From contig CAZWXD010000009.1 in assembly GCA_964638035.1 (NCBI GenBank), positions 44,186 through 108,185 on the forward strand: 64,000 nucleotides of DNA, given 5' to 3'. The notes under the pieces are model-generated. The model saw nothing but the letters and a program-made list of their open reading frames with translations, made no database searches and was not told the origin of the DNA. The stretch comes from JAGGAG01 sp964638035. Its GTDB lineage: Bacteria; Gemmatimonadota; Gemmatimonadetes; Gemmatimonadales; GWC2-71-9. This document shows positions 20,640-31,749 of the stretch, one piece after another (the stretch's first letter is position 1; each line of letters starts with the position of its first letter). A program made the position numbers and the translations under genes.

Positions 20640-21428
20640 ATGGCAGTTTCGCTGGGCCAGATCCTCGCCACGACCAGGGCCACCCTCCCGGCGCTCGCCG
20701 CCCGGCGGAGGGAGCTGGAGGTCCGCGCCTCGGCCGCGCCGACGGCGCCGAGCCTCGCCGCTGCGTTCCGGGGCACGCAGCTGGGGCTCATTGCCGAGGT
20801 GAAGCGCCGGTCGCCATCGGCGGGGAGCATCCGGGAAGACTTGCGACCGCCGGAGCGCGCTCGCACGTACGCCGAGGCCGGTGCCACGGCCATCTCGGTC
20901 CTGACCGATGGCCCGTTCTTCGGCGGCGCCATCGACGACCTTGAGGCGGTGCGTGCGGCCGTCACCCTGCCCTTGTTGCGGAAGGACTTCATCCTCTCCG
21001 AGGACCAGGTGCTCGAGGCGCGGGTGGCGGGCGCGGCGGCGGTGCTGCTCATCGTGCGGGCGCTGCCGGCCAGCCGGCTGCGCGACCTGCTGGGGTTCGT
21101 GCGCGACCTCGGGCTGGAAGCCCTGGTCGAGGCGCACACGCGCGCCGAGCTTGCCGTGGCGCTCGAGGCTGGTGCGGGCGTGGTGGGCATCAACAGCCGG
21201 AACCTGGACACCTTCCAGGTGGATGTCGAGTCGGCCTGGCGGCTGCTGGCAGCGGTCCCGGCGGGCGTGGTCGCGGTGGCCGAGAGTGGCATCGCCACGC
21301 TGGCCGATGCGGAGCAGGCGAGGGGGGCGGGAGCCGACGCCCTGCTGGTCGGGACGGCGCTGTCCCGGGCGCAGGATCCCGGGCACCTCGTCCGGGGCAT
21401 CGTGGGGCTCACGCGCCGTGCGCGTTGA
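20640..21428 (+). CDS. trpC: Indole-3-glycerol phosphate synthase
   Basis: TrpC (262 aa) closes the indole ring from CdRP. The TIM-barrel motifs are LIAEVKRRSPSAGSIRED with the catalytic Lys, SVLTDGPFFGGAIDDL, LLRKDFILSEDQVLEAR, GINSRNLDTFQVD and VAESGIATLADAEQ. It begins at ATG 20640, seven bases after the repeat cluster upstream of lexA, and is the first gene of a long plus-strand operon. It overlaps trpF by 11 bases. Confidence 0.96.
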   Translation: MAVSLGQILATTRATLPALAARRRELEVRASAAPTAPSLAAAFRGTQLGLIAEVKRRSPSAGSIREDLRPPERARTYAEAGATAISVLTDGPFFGGAIDDLEAVRAAVTLPLLRKDFILSEDQVLEARVAGAAAVLLIVRALPASRLRDLLGFVRDLGLEALVEAHTRAELAVALEAGAGVVGINSRNLDTFQVDVESAWRLLAAVPAGVVAVAESGIATLADAEQARGAGADALLVGTALSRAQDPGHLVRGIVGLTRRAR

Positions 21429-22039
21429 GGCCAAGATCTGCGGCCTGACCCGGTCGGCGGACGCGGCCCTTGCCCGGTCGCTGGGGGCGAGCTGGCTTGG
21501 GGTGGTGCTGGCCGAGGGTCCGCGCCGGGTGGGCCTGGGCGGGGCACGGGAGATCGCTGCCGCTGGCGAGGGCCTTCCGCTCCTTGGTGTGTTCGTGGAC
21601 AGCACGCCGGATGAGATCCTCCGTGCGCGGGACCGCGCCCGGCTCGATGGGGCGCAGTTGCATGGGGAGTATGCGGAGGCGGTGCGAGCGTTGCTTCGTG
21701 CCGAGGGCATGCTGGTCTGGTCGGTGGCCCGGGTGGCGGGGGAGGGTGACCTGGGTGCGATACCGGCGCTGGAATCGCATGCTGACGTGGTCCTGGTCGA
21801 GCCGCGCGTTGCCGGCGCCCGTGGCGGTACCGGCACGTCGCTGCCCCTCGACCTCGCCGCTGGTGCGCGTGCGAGGCTTGCGGCATCGCGCATGGCGCTG
21901 GCGGGTGGGCTCCGGCCGGAGGTCCTGGAGGAGGCGATTGCCCTCGTTCGTCCGGACGTCGTGGATGTAAGTTCCGGGGTCGAGCAGGCGCCTGGTGTGA
22001 AGGATCCCAGCCTGCTGGCCCGCTTCATGGAGATTGCCC

Positions 22040-22062
<23 letters not shown>
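21418..22062 (+). CDS. trpF: Phosphoribosylanthranilate isomerase
   Basis: TrpF (214 aa) isomerises PRA to CdRP, the step before TrpC. It begins VRVEAKICGLTRSADAALA with the catalytic Cys in KICGLT, continues with LLGVFVDSTPDEIL and QLHGEYAE, and ends with the phosphate loop LAGGLRPEVLEEA and VDVSSGVEQAPGVKD. The GTG at 21418 overlaps trpC by 11 bases and is the start demanded by family alignment, since the core begins only four codons later. Confidence 0.94.
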
Positions 22063-23238
<1,176 letters not shown>

Positions 23239-23242
<4 letters not shown>

Positions 23243-24912
23243 CGGCGCGGCCGGACGACCTCATCCTCCCGACCTCGCAGGTCACGGAGCTGGTCAACAG
23301 CCTCGTGAAGGCGCTGCGGGCGTTCCAGATGTACCTGCCGAACAATCCCATTTACCAGCGTGCTGCCCAGAACGTCCGCACCAACTTCGGGCCGGTGTGG
23401 GGGGCGCTCGATGACCTCGTCCTCACGGTGCAGGAGACGGACTTCACCTGGGAGGAGCAGGTGGTCTACCACCAGCTCACGAAGAACGAGAGCCTGGCCT
23501 GGATGCTGTACAAGGACGGCATGCGCGTGCTCACGCTGCAGAAGGGGGTCGAGCAGGACGAGATCGTGCGCTTCCTGGAGATCGTGAATCGTGCGCGCTT
23601 CATGCAGCAGGACGCAGGCGACGACCTCCTGACCCTGCTGTGGGAGCAGGAGTTCGAGTTCATCCAGTACCGCTTCGTCGAGGGCTTCGGCGACGACGCC
23701 GTGCCCGAGGCGGAGTCGGCGATGGGCGGGACGGCGCAACTCAGCGCCGACCAGGTGCAGCAGCAGGTCCGGGAAGAGGCGCCACCGAAGCAGCAGGGTA
23801 TCGTGGACCTCGAGGACTTCGACTCGACCCTGTACTTCCTGGACGAGGCCGAGATCGGGGTCGTGCGCGAGATGCTCCGGGAGGAGTATGCGCGCGATGC
23901 CCGCGCCAGCGCGCTGAACGCGGTCTACGACATCTTCGAGGTGGAGGCGACCCAGGCGGTGCGCGAGGAGGTCGCGGGCATCCTCGAGTCGCTGCTTCCC
24001 AACCTCCTCAACGCCGGGGAGTTCAAGGCGGTGGCGGGGATGCTCCGCGCCTCGCGGGAGCTGGCACAGAAGGCGCCGCATCTCTCCACCGCACTGCGCG
24101 ACCGGCTGCTGGCGTTCGATGCCCGGCTGTCCGAGCCGGAGATCGTACGGCAGCTCATGGTCTCGCTCGACGAGGCGGCCGTGGTGGGCGAGGAGGACGT
24201 GACGGAGGTGCTGCGCGAGTTCCGGCCCTCGGCGCTCGGGGCGATCGTCACCTGGCTGCCAACGCTCTCGAACGCGCGCGTCAAGGCGCTCATGGAGCAG
24301 GCGGCGGACCGCATCGCGTCCAGTGCCCCCGGCGAGGTGCTGCGCCTGCTCAAGTCCCCCGGCGAGGCATCGCTCGCCGAGCTGGTGGGCATGGCCGGCC
24401 GCCTCAAGGTGCAGGCGGCGGTGCCCGGGCTGGCCGAGACGGTGCGCCACCCCGATGCGGCGGTGCGCCTCGCCTGCGTGCAGGCGCTCGCCGAGATCGC
24501 GACGCCGGGCGCGCTGACGGCCATGGAGTTCGCGGTGGATGACGCCGACCGTGCCGTCCGCCTCGCCGCCGTGCGTGCCCTCGGCACGCGGGGCATGAAG
24601 AGCGCGCTCAAGCGCATCGAGCCGGTCGTGCTGGGCAAGGCGGCCCGCGACCTCGACCTCACCGAGAAGATGGCGTTCTTCGAGGCTTTCGGCTCCATCG
24701 CCGGGCCCCCGGCGGTCGACATCCTGCAGAGCATGCTCCTGACCAAGGGGTTGCTGGGCTATCGCGCCGGGGCAGAAACCCGGGCGTGCGCCGCAGTGGC
24801 GCTGGGCCGGATCGGGACACCGGAGGCGCGGGCGGTGCTGCAGAGGGCGATGGAAGACAAGGAGCTGGTGGTGCGGAATGCGGTGAGCCGCGCACTCCGG
24901 GGCACCTCGTGA
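23239..24912 (+). CDS. HEAT-repeat protein with N-terminal domain shared with the next gene
   Basis: A 557-residue soluble protein of unknown function. Residues about 15-130 form a domain (LVNSLVKALRAFQMYLPNN, later GMRVLTLQKGVEQDEIVRFL) that closely parallels the N-terminus of the HD-GYP protein encoded next. Then comes an acidic, Gln-rich linker (about 165-195) and a C-terminal series of HEAT-like helical repeats (about 330-555, for example PGLAETVRHPDAAVRLACVQ, ALAEIATPGALTAMEFAV, RAVRLAAVRALGTRG). HEAT arrays usually bind proteins. The GTG start at 23239 overlaps the trpB stop. It is presumably a partner of the HD-GYP enzyme. Confidence 0.85.
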
Positions 24913-26369
24913 GCGGCCAGCCGGCCCGCGGTGCCGATCCCCAGGCCGAGTCGGCCCTCCGGCTCGCCGGGCGTGCCCTGCTGCTCGACCTCTATGCCGC
25001 GCTGCGGAGCCTCAAGCTCTACCCGGTCGAGAATGCCACGGTGCAGAAGGCCCTGGATGAGCTGCAGGCGACCGGCCAGCGCCTCCTCGCCCTCGACAGC
25101 GACATCGAGGTGCGCCTGGCGGGCGACTTCATCTTCGTGAACCAGACGCGGCTGCGACTGGAGCTGGACAACTACGCCTCCTTCAGCCAGATCCTGGCGC
25201 TCTTCCGGGCCTTCGAGATCGGGGTGGTGCGCATCCACCCCGGCGTGGAGCGGCGTGAGTGGCAGGCCCTGCTCAGCATCCTCCTCAGCATGTCGGCGCG
25301 CAGCGGCGCCGAGGGGGTCTTCGAGGAGGTCCGGGGCCGGCTCGAGGCGGCCCAGGCAGGGCACCTCGAGATCGAGCTGGCCGTGCCGAGCGAGGAGGCC
25401 CTGGAGGACGAGCAGCGGCAGAAGGAAGTGGCCAAGCGGACCTACGCCCAGGGGGTGGCGGTCACCCGCGAGGTGATCACCAGCGTGCGGATGGGGCGCG
25501 CCACGAATGCCAAGAAGGTGAAGCGGGCGGTGCAGACGATCGTGGACCAGGTGCTGAACAACGAGACCTCGATCATGGGGCTCACCACCATCCGCGACTA
25601 CGACGAGTACACCTTCACCCACTCGGTGAACGTGTGCATCTTCGCGGTGGCACTGGGCAAGAAGCTCGGGCTCACCCGGCTCCAGCTCTACGACCTCGGC
25701 ATGACCGCGCTGATGCACGACCTTGGCAAGGCGCGGATCCCGCTCGAGATCCTCAACAAGACCACCAGCCTCGACGACGCGGAGTGGCGGGCCATGCAGG
25801 CGCACCCCTGGTACGGGGCGCTCACGCTGTTCGGGTTGCGCGGCTACGAGGAGGTGCCGTACCGGGCGGTGCTGGTGGCCCACGAGCACCACATGAAGAC
25901 CGACCTGACCGGCTATCCCAGGCCGGTCCGCCCGCGCACGCTGGGCTTCTACTCGCGCATCGTGGCGGTGGCCGACGGCTTCGACGCGGCCACCACGCGC
26001 CGCAGCTACCAGACGATCCCGATCGAGCCGGACCAGGTCCTCCGTGAGATGTGGGAGAACCCCAAGCGCGGGTACGACACCATCCTGGTGAAGGCGCTGA
26101 TCAACCTGATCGGCATCTACCCGGTGGGAACCTGCGTCATCCTCGATACCCTCGAGGTCGGCATCGTCTACAGCGTGAACCCGGACCAGAACCAGCTCAA
26201 CCGCCCGCTGGTGCGCGTTGCGATCGACGTGAATGGCGGGGCCGTCCCCGCACCGGGCACGCTGGTGAACCTGGCCGACGTGGATGGGGCCGGCCGCTAC
26301 CTGCGGTCCATCGTGAAGGTGACGAACCCGCAGCGCTACGGGCTCACCCCCGGCAATTACTTTGTCTGA
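24909..26369 (+). CDS. HD-GYP domain phosphodiesterase (probable cyclic di-GMP hydrolase)
   Basis: A 486-residue protein. The N-terminal domain (about 15-135: LYAALRSLKLYPVENATVQ, IEVRLAGDFIFVNQTRL, FRAFEIGVVRIHPGVERREW) parallels that of the preceding HEAT protein. The catalytic part starts near 215 with FTHSVNVCIFAVALG, has the metal-binding HD in TALMHDLGKARIP, and HEHHMKTDLTGYPRPV with the GYP signature, so it should hydrolyse cyclic di-GMP or a related cyclic dinucleotide. A beta-rich tail (YPVGTCVILDTLEVGIVY) is common after HD-GYP domains. GTG at 24909 overlaps the previous stop as GTGA. No receiver or membrane segment is present. Confidence 0.9.
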   Translation: MSGQPARGADPQAESALRLAGRALLLDLYAALRSLKLYPVENATVQKALDELQATGQRLLALDSDIEVRLAGDFIFVNQTRLRLELDNYASFSQILALFRAFEIGVVRIHPGVERREWQALLSILLSMSARSGAEGVFEEVRGRLEAAQAGHLEIELAVPSEEALEDEQRQKEVAKRTYAQGVAVTREVITSVRMGRATNAKKVKRAVQTIVDQVLNNETSIMGLTTIRDYDEYTFTHSVNVCIFAVALGKKLGLTRLQLYDLGMTALMHDLGKARIPLEILNKTTSLDDAEWRAMQAHPWYGALTLFGLRGYEEVPYRAVLVAHEHHMKTDLTGYPRPVRPRTLGFYSRIVAVADGFDAATTRRSYQTIPIEPDQVLREMWENPKRGYDTILVKALINLIGIYPVGTCVILDTLEVGIVYSVNPDQNQLNRPLVRVAIDVNGGAVPAPGTLVNLADVDGAGRYLRSIVKVTNPQRYGLTPGNYFV

Positions 26370-26379
26370 TGTGCGCACC

Positions 26380-27189
26380 ATGACAACCAGGGATGCGGGG
26401 AACCGGGTGATGGCCGGGACGTGGGCGCGGCTCCGCGCCGCACGACGCCCGGGCCTGGTCACGTACCTCACCGCCGGGTTCCCCACGCGGTCGGGGAGCC
26501 TCGACGCCCTGCGCGTCGCGGGCGAGTTCTCCGACGTGGTCGAGGTTGGTGTCCCGTTCAGCGACCCCCTCGCCGACGGGCCCACCATCCAGCAGAGCTC
26601 GTTCACGGCGCTGGCACAGGGGATGACCCTCGCTGGCACGCTGGAGCTGGTGCAGGCGGCGAACCTCGCCCGCCCGGTGGTCATGTTCAGCTACCTCAAC
26701 CCGGTGCTGCAGTATGGTGTCGAGCGGTTCGTCGCCGATGCGGCCGCGGTCGGGGCCACCGGGATCCTGCTGACCGACCTCCCCGTGGGCGCCGATCCGG
26801 CCCTGGAGCAGGCGGTGGCCGCAGGCCCGCTCGACCTCATCCGCCTGGTGGCGCCGACCACCGGCGCGTCGCGGCTGGCCGCGGTGGCTGCCGGGGCGCG
26901 GGGGTTCCTCTACCTCGTCTCGCGACTGGGCGTCACCGGCACGCGGGCGGGCCTTGCCGGTGACCTCGAGGCCTCCATTGCACGGGTGCGCCGGCACACC
27001 ACCCTGCCGGTTGCCGTCGGCTTCGGGCTCTCGACTCCCGAGCAGGTTGCCCGGGTGGGGCGCCTCGCCGACGGCGTCGTGGTGGGCAGCGCGCTGGTGG
27101 ATCGCCTGGCGAGCGACGGCGTCGCGGGCGCTGGGGCGCTCCTCGCGGGGCTTCGCCGGGCTGTCGATGGCACCGAGGTGGCCGCATGA
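26380..27189 (+). CDS. trpA: Tryptophan synthase alpha chain
   Basis: TrpA (269 aa) cleaves indole-3-glycerol phosphate to indole for TrpB. The catalytic Glu and Asp are in VVEVGVPFSDPLADGPTIQ, with LVTYLTAGFPT before it and GFLYLVSRLGVTGTR, VAVGFGLSTPEQV and GVVVGSALVDRL later. ATG 26380 gives a GNRV...F/W..L N-terminus like other TrpA proteins; ATG 26410 and TTG 26362 are alternatives. It is separated from trpB by the HEAT and HD-GYP genes and overlaps the next gene by 4 bases. Confidence 0.94.
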   Translation: MTTRDAGNRVMAGTWARLRAARRPGLVTYLTAGFPTRSGSLDALRVAGEFSDVVEVGVPFSDPLADGPTIQQSSFTALAQGMTLAGTLELVQAANLARPVVMFSYLNPVLQYGVERFVADAAAVGATGILLTDLPVGADPALEQAVAAGPLDLIRLVAPTTGASRLAAVAAGARGFLYLVSRLGVTGTRAGLAGDLEASIARVRRHTTLPVAVGFGLSTPEQVARVGRLADGVVVGSALVDRLASDGVAGAGALLAGLRRAVDGTEVAA

Positions 27190-29267
27190 TGGTGCAACTG
27201 GGGCGGGTCATCGACCTGTACGCGCGGGTGCTCGCCACCGGGGGCATGCTGGTGGCGCTCGCCGCACTCGCCGTGGACCAGCGGTTCCTCGCGGCCCCCG
27301 TCGGGACCCTGGTGCTGCTCATCGCCGTCGTCCTGCTCCGTGCGTTCCCCGTGCGCCTCAGCAAGTACTCCTACCTCACCCAGGTTGCCGTGCCGGCCCT
27401 CGTGGGCGCCGTCACCGTCGGGCCGTCGTCCGTCGTGATCGCCCTCTACGGGGGCGTGACCCTTTCCGACTGGTTCTGGCTGCGCAAGGCGCGGCGCACC
27501 GCCTTCATCAATGCCGGCCGCGAGGTCATCGCGTTCGTGGCGGCCTTCGGCATCTACGCCACGATCCTCAGGGCAAGCGGCGCGTACGGCATGACGGTGG
27601 ATGTCCTGCCGGCCGCCTTCAGCCTGGTGGCGATGTACTTCCTCACCTCGCGGGCCCTGTTCTACTTCACGCTCCTGGTGCGCGACAAGCTGGAACAGGT
27701 GGAGCAGCTCCTCATCCTGCGGTGGGAGGTGGTGTCGTTCCTGCTCACGGTGGGTGCCTGCATCGTGGTGATCGCGGCGCTGCAGACGCTCTCGCCTGCG
27801 GGGTGGGTGGCCGTGGCGGGCGTGCTGGCCGCGATCGGCCTCCTCACCAAGCGGATCCTGGAGGAGGCGATCGCGGCGGAGGACCTGAACAAGATCCACC
27901 TCATGGAGTCGGCGATCACCGGGAGCGCGGGGCTCAACGGCTCGTTCGAGCAGATCGAGCGGCTCGGCTACCGCCTGCTCGACTGGGGTGACTACCGCAT
28001 CTGCCGGTGGGACGGCGCGGAGGTATCGGTGACCTACCGGGGCCGCATCGGCCGGCCCAACCGCGAGCGCATGCTGCCCGAGCTGGCCACCTTCCGCCGC
28101 GAGGTCATGGCGACGGGGCGACCGGTGCTCATTCGCGACGCCTCGCGCGACAGCCGGATCAGCTCGCCGCACCCGGACGTGAACAGCATCCTGGTGTACC
28201 CGGTGCGCTTCGGCGAGGAACTCCTCGGCACCCTCGAGGTGGACCACTTCAAGCGGAACGCGTACGGTGCCAAGGACCTCTCCGCCGTGGGGACGATTGC
28301 CGCGCAGGTGGCGACGGCGATCCACATCGCCGAGCTGCGCCGCCCGCTCGTGAGCACCGTGGAACAGATCTCGGGCCAGGTGTCCGCCATGGCCCGCGTC
28401 ACCGAGTCACTGCGGGCCTCGGCCGCGGCCCTCACGCAGGCCTCTGCCGCCATCCAGCGCACCGTGGCCGAGCAGGATGCCTTCGTCCGGGGCGGGCTCG
28501 AGGCCACGGCCCACCTGGGCCGCGACTCGATGGCCATGGCGGAGCAGGGGGCATCGGCCGCGGAGGCGAGCCGTGCGGCCGCCGACGTGGCGGTGCAGAA
28601 GCGCATCGTGATCGGTGACGCCATCCAGCGGCTGGTGCACCTCAAGCAGTTCGTGGGTGACAGCTCGCAGCAGGTGGCGGCGCTGGGTGAGGTCACCCGC
28701 CGGATCACGGGCTTCATCGGCAGCATCCGCGAGATCGCCGACGCCACCAACCTCATTGCGCTGAACGCGGCCATCGAGGCGGCGCGTGCCGGCCGGGAGG
28801 GGCGGGGCTTCGCCATCGTGGCCGACGAGGTGCGGAACCTCGCGGCGCAGAGCCTGCACGCGGCCCGCGAGGCCGGCGTGCTGGTGGGGGAGATTGCGGC
28901 GCAGGTGGAGAGCGTCACCGGCCAGATGGTGCGGGGTGAGGAGATCGTGGGCGGCGTCGAGCGGCTGAGCACCGAGGCGGCATCGGCGCTGGACGACATT
29001 GGCCGCGCCACGGGCGAGGCCGGCGAGCATGCGGGCCGCATTGCCGAAGTGGCCGCGCAGCAGCGGCGGCAGGTGGACACCCTCAGCTCCCAGATTGAGC
29101 GGGTCGCCGCCGTGGCACGACGCGCGCGCGACGAGTCGGACGCCCTGGCCGACCAGGCCACCTCGGCCGCCCGCGGCCAGGTGGACCTCGAGGGCGCCAT
29201 CCGCGAGCTGGGCGACGTGGCCAGCGAGCTGCAGCGCATTGCCCGCCACTTCGCGGTGGATGCATGA
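27186..29267 (+). CDS. Membrane-bound GAF and methyl-accepting signalling protein
   Basis: A 693-residue signalling protein. Residues about 1-230 contain roughly six hydrophobic helices with no large periplasmic domain. A GAF-like domain follows (about 245-385, VNSILVYPVRFGEELLGTLEVDH). The rest is a long alpha-helical coiled coil with the conserved methyl-accepting hairpin tip IREIADATNLIALNAAIEAA and GREGRGFAIVADEVRNLA (about 515-560). It resembles chemoreceptors, but no che genes are in the window, so it may signal elsewhere. The ATG at 27186 overlaps the trpA stop; its stop overlaps folK. Its role in a tryptophan/pantothenate operon is unclear. Confidence 0.88.
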   Translation: MMVQLGRVIDLYARVLATGGMLVALAALAVDQRFLAAPVGTLVLLIAVVLLRAFPVRLSKYSYLTQVAVPALVGAVTVGPSSVVIALYGGVTLSDWFWLRKARRTAFINAGREVIAFVAAFGIYATILRASGAYGMTVDVLPAAFSLVAMYFLTSRALFYFTLLVRDKLEQVEQLLILRWEVVSFLLTVGACIVVIAALQTLSPAGWVAVAGVLAAIGLLTKRILEEAIAAEDLNKIHLMESAITGSAGLNGSFEQIERLGYRLLDWGDYRICRWDGAEVSVTYRGRIGRPNRERMLPELATFRREVMATGRPVLIRDASRDSRISSPHPDVNSILVYPVRFGEELLGTLEVDHFKRNAYGAKDLSAVGTIAAQVATAIHIAELRRPLVSTVEQISGQVSAMARVTESLRASAAALTQASAAIQRTVAEQDAFVRGGLEATAHLGRDSMAMAEQGASAAEASRAAADVAVQKRIVIGDAIQRLVHLKQFVGDSSQQVAALGEVTRRITGFIGSIREIADATNLIALNAAIEAARAGREGRGFAIVADEVRNLAAQSLHAAREAGVLVGEIAAQVESVTGQMVRGEEIVGGVERLSTEAASALDDIGRATGEAGEHAGRIAEVAAQQRRQVDTLSSQIERVAAVARRARDESDALADQATSAARGQVDLEGAIRELGDVASELQRIARHFAVDA

Positions 29268-29674
29268 CGCTCGCCTACCTCGCCCTCGGCAGCAACCTCG
29301 GTGACCGCGCCGCGCACCTGGAGGCGGCCCGCGTCGCGATTGCCGGGTTGCCCGGCACACGCCTGCTGGCCGCGTCGGCGATCGAGGAAACCGAGCCGCT
29401 TGGCGCGCGCGAGCAGCCGCCCTACCTCAACCAGATGCTGCTGGTGCAGACGGCACTGGCCCCGCACGCGCTGCTGCACGCCGCCCAGGCCATCGAGGTG
29501 GCGCGCGGCCGGCAGCGCGCCGGGCACTGGGACTCGCGCACGCTCGACATTGACGTGGTCCGGTACGGCGACCTCACCTTCAGCGATGCCGAACTCACCC
29601 TCCCGCACCCCGGGTTGGCCCACCGGGATTTCTGGCAACGTGAACTCGCGGAGCTCGAGGCCCATGTCGGCTGA
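29264..29674 (+). CDS. folK: 2-amino-4-hydroxy-6-hydroxymethyldihydropteridine pyrophosphokinase
   Basis: FolK (136 aa) transfers pyrophosphate from ATP to hydroxymethyl-dihydropterin in folate synthesis. The signature is complete: YLALGSNLGDRAAHL, PYLNQMLLVQT, the metal-binding Asp pair in SRTLDIDVVRYGD, and LPHPGLAHRDFW. It is shorter than the E. coli enzyme (159 aa) but in range. ATG overlaps the previous stop (ATGA) and the gene overlaps panB by 11 bases; pairing of folate and pantothenate genes is common because panB uses methylene-tetrahydrofolate. Confidence 0.94.
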   Translation: MTLAYLALGSNLGDRAAHLEAARVAIAGLPGTRLLAASAIEETEPLGAREQPPYLNQMLLVQTALAPHALLHAAQAIEVARGRQRAGHWDSRTLDIDVVRYGDLTFSDAELTLPHPGLAHRDFWQRELAELEAHVG

Positions 29675-30476
29675 CGGCCGCCCGCGCACCCTGCGCGACC
29701 TGCAAGCCCTGAAGGTGGCGGGCCGCCCCATCGTAATGGTGACGTGCTACGACGCCACCTTCGCCCGGTTGCTGGACCAGGCCGGCATCGACGTGATCCT
29801 GGTGGGTGACTCGGTCAACACCGTGGTGGCGGGCCACCCGACCACGCTGAGTGCCACGCTGCCCCAGATGATCTACCACGCCCAGGCGGTGCGGCGCGGC
29901 GCGCCCACCGTGCCGCTGGTGGTGGACCTGCCCTTCCTCACGTACCAGGTGAGCATCGAGGACGCGATCAGGAATGCCGGCCGGGTGCTGGCGGAGACGG
30001 GGGCCGCGGCGGTGAAGCTCGAGGGCGGCGAGGCCATGGTGCCCACGGTGCAGGCCCTGGTGGAACGGGGGATTCCGGTGGTGGGCCACCTCGGGCTGAT
30101 GCCGCAGTCGGTGAACGCCACGGGCGGCTACCGGGTGCAGGGACGGGAGAAGGAGGCCGCCGCGCGACTGGCCCATGATGCCCGCCTGCTCGAGGGTGCT
30201 GGCGCGAGCATGATCGTCCTGGAGCTGGTGCCGGCGGCACTGGCGCAGGAGGTTTCCAGGTTCCTCGCCATCCCCACCATCGGCATCGGGGCCGGGCCGG
30301 GGTGCGATGGCCAGGTGCTGGTGCTCTACGACCTCCTTGGCCTCGACGAGGCCTTCAATCCCCGCTTCCTCCGCAAGTACGCCAACCTCGGGCAGGTCAC
30401 GCGCTCGGCGCTGGAGCACTTTGCCCGCGAGGTGCGCGAGCGTGCCTTCCCCGGGACGGAACACTCCTTCGAGTGA
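29664..30476 (+). CDS. panB: 3-methyl-2-oxobutanoate hydroxymethyltransferase
   Basis: PanB (270 aa) makes ketopantoate from ketoisovalerate and methylene-THF. Marks are MVTCYDATFARLLDQAGID, VGDSVNTVVAGHPTTL with the metal-binding Asp, VVDLPFLTYQ, VKLEGGEAM, GHLGLMPQSVNATGGYRVQG and IGIGAGPGCDGQVLV. The ATG at 29664 is inside the end of folK and is the only start that gives a PanB-like N-terminus. Confidence 0.96.
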   Translation: MSADGRPRTLRDLQALKVAGRPIVMVTCYDATFARLLDQAGIDVILVGDSVNTVVAGHPTTLSATLPQMIYHAQAVRRGAPTVPLVVDLPFLTYQVSIEDAIRNAGRVLAETGAAAVKLEGGEAMVPTVQALVERGIPVVGHLGLMPQSVNATGGYRVQGREKEAAARLAHDARLLEGAGASMIVLELVPAALAQEVSRFLAIPTIGIGAGPGCDGQVLVLYDLLGLDEAFNPRFLRKYANLGQVTRSALEHFAREVRERAFPGTEHSFE

Positions 30477-30514
30477 CGGTGCGGCCCCACCGGCCCGGCA
30501 GCGCCGCCCCATCC

Positions 30515-31366
30515 ATGATTGAGGCCACCACGATTGCGGCCCTCCGGGCGTTCACCGGCGAGGCGCGCGCTGCCGGCCGCCGCGTGGGGTTCGTGCCCAC
30601 CATGGGGTACCTGCACGACGGGCACCTGGCCCTGGTGGACGAGGCGCGCCGCCGCACCGACGCGGTGGTCGTGAGCATCTTCGTGAACCCGCTGCAGTTC
30701 GGTCCCGGTGAGGACCTGTCGCGCTACCCGCGCGACCTCGAGCGTGACCGCGCGCTCCTGCGCGCGCGCCAGGTCGAGCTGGTCTTCCTCCCAACCGTGA
30801 ACCTCATGTATCCACCCGGCTCCGAGGTGCGCGTCAGCCCGGGTCCCACTGGCGCCCGCTGGGAAGGTGCCATCCGGCCCGGGCATTTCGAGGGCGTGCT
30901 GACGGTGGTGGCGAAGCTCTTCCACCTGGTGCAGCCCGACGTGGCCGTGTTCGGGCAGAAGGACTTCCAGCAGGCCGCGCTCATCCGGCGCATGGTGGCC
31001 GACCTCGACTTCCCGCTTGAGGTAGTCATCGCGCCGATCGTGCGTGACACCGACGGCCTGGCACTCAGCAGCCGCAACACCTACCTCAGTGCCGAGGAGC
31101 GCGCTGCCGGCCTGGGCCTGTCGCGCGCCCTTGACGCGGCCGTCGCGGCCTGGCGAAATGGGTGCGTGGCGGCGCCACAGCTCAGGGCCGCCATGGAGGC
31201 GGTGCTCGCCCTGCATCGGGGTCTCGCCGTCGAGTATATTGCCATTGCTGATCCCGACACGCTCGAGCCGGTGGAGCAGGCTGGTGCGCGCACCGTGGTC
31301 ATGCTGGCAGGGCGTGCGGGTCGCACGCGACTGCTCGACAATGCTGTCCTTGGCGAGGGCACCTGA
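30515..31366 (+). CDS. panC: Pantothenate synthetase
   Basis: PanC (283 aa) links pantoate and beta-alanine through a pantoyl-adenylate. The nucleotidylyltransferase HxGH motif is in VPTMGYLHDGHLALV; SIFVNPLQFGPGEDLSRYPR, VAVFGQKDFQQAALIRRMV and DGLALSSRNTYLS are the other conserved blocks (SSRN in place of the KMSKS loop). ATG 30515 gives the usual N-terminus; a GTG at 30473 overlapping the panB stop would add 14 residues and cannot be excluded. Confidence 0.96.
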   Translation: MIEATTIAALRAFTGEARAAGRRVGFVPTMGYLHDGHLALVDEARRRTDAVVVSIFVNPLQFGPGEDLSRYPRDLERDRALLRARQVELVFLPTVNLMYPPGSEVRVSPGPTGARWEGAIRPGHFEGVLTVVAKLFHLVQPDVAVFGQKDFQQAALIRRMVADLDFPLEVVIAPIVRDTDGLALSSRNTYLSAEERAAGLGLSRALDAAVAAWRNGCVAAPQLRAAMEAVLALHRGLAVEYIAIADPDTLEPVEQAGARTVVMLAGRAGRTRLLDNAVLGEGT

Positions 31367-31738
31367 ATGCAGCGGCACATGTTCAAGTCCAAGATCCACC
31401 GCGCCACCATCACGTCGGCCGACCTGCACTATGAGGGTTCGCTGACGGTGGACGAGGACCTGCTCGATGCGGCCGACCTGGTGACCTACGAGGAGATCCA
31501 GGTCGTCAACGTCCACAACGGGCAGCGGTTCACGACGTACGTCATTCCCGGCCCGCGCGGCTCGGGCGTCATCCAGCTGAATGGTGCGGCGGCGCGGCTC
31601 GGGGAGCCGGGCGACCTCGTCATCCTGATCTCGTACGGGATCTACGACGACCGGGAGGCACGGACGATCCAGCCGCGTGTCGTGCACGTGGATTCACGGA
31701 ACCGCATCGTCCGGCCTGCCCTCCGCGCGGAAGGCTGA
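31367..31738 (+). CDS. panD: Aspartate 1-decarboxylase proenzyme
   Basis: PanD (123 aa) makes beta-alanine from aspartate. The proenzyme self-cleaves at Gly-Ser in LHYEGSLTVDEDLLD to form a pyruvoyl group; VTYEEIQVVNVHNGQRFTTY and GEPGDLVILISYG complete the fold. It starts at the base after the panC stop, finishing a panB-panC-panD set that supplies coenzyme A, which the malate thiokinase elsewhere in the window consumes. Confidence 0.97.
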   Translation: MQRHMFKSKIHRATITSADLHYEGSLTVDEDLLDAADLVTYEEIQVVNVHNGQRFTTYVIPGPRGSGVIQLNGAAARLGEPGDLVILISYGIYDDREARTIQPRVVHVDSRNRIVRPALRAEG

Positions 31739-31749
31739 TACCCGGCCCG

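Noticed and set aside
20558..21886. N-terminal extension of lexA by more than 400 codons
   Set aside because: It runs antisense through trpC/trpF; the ATG at 20557 has a strong ribosome binding site and gives a standard LexA.
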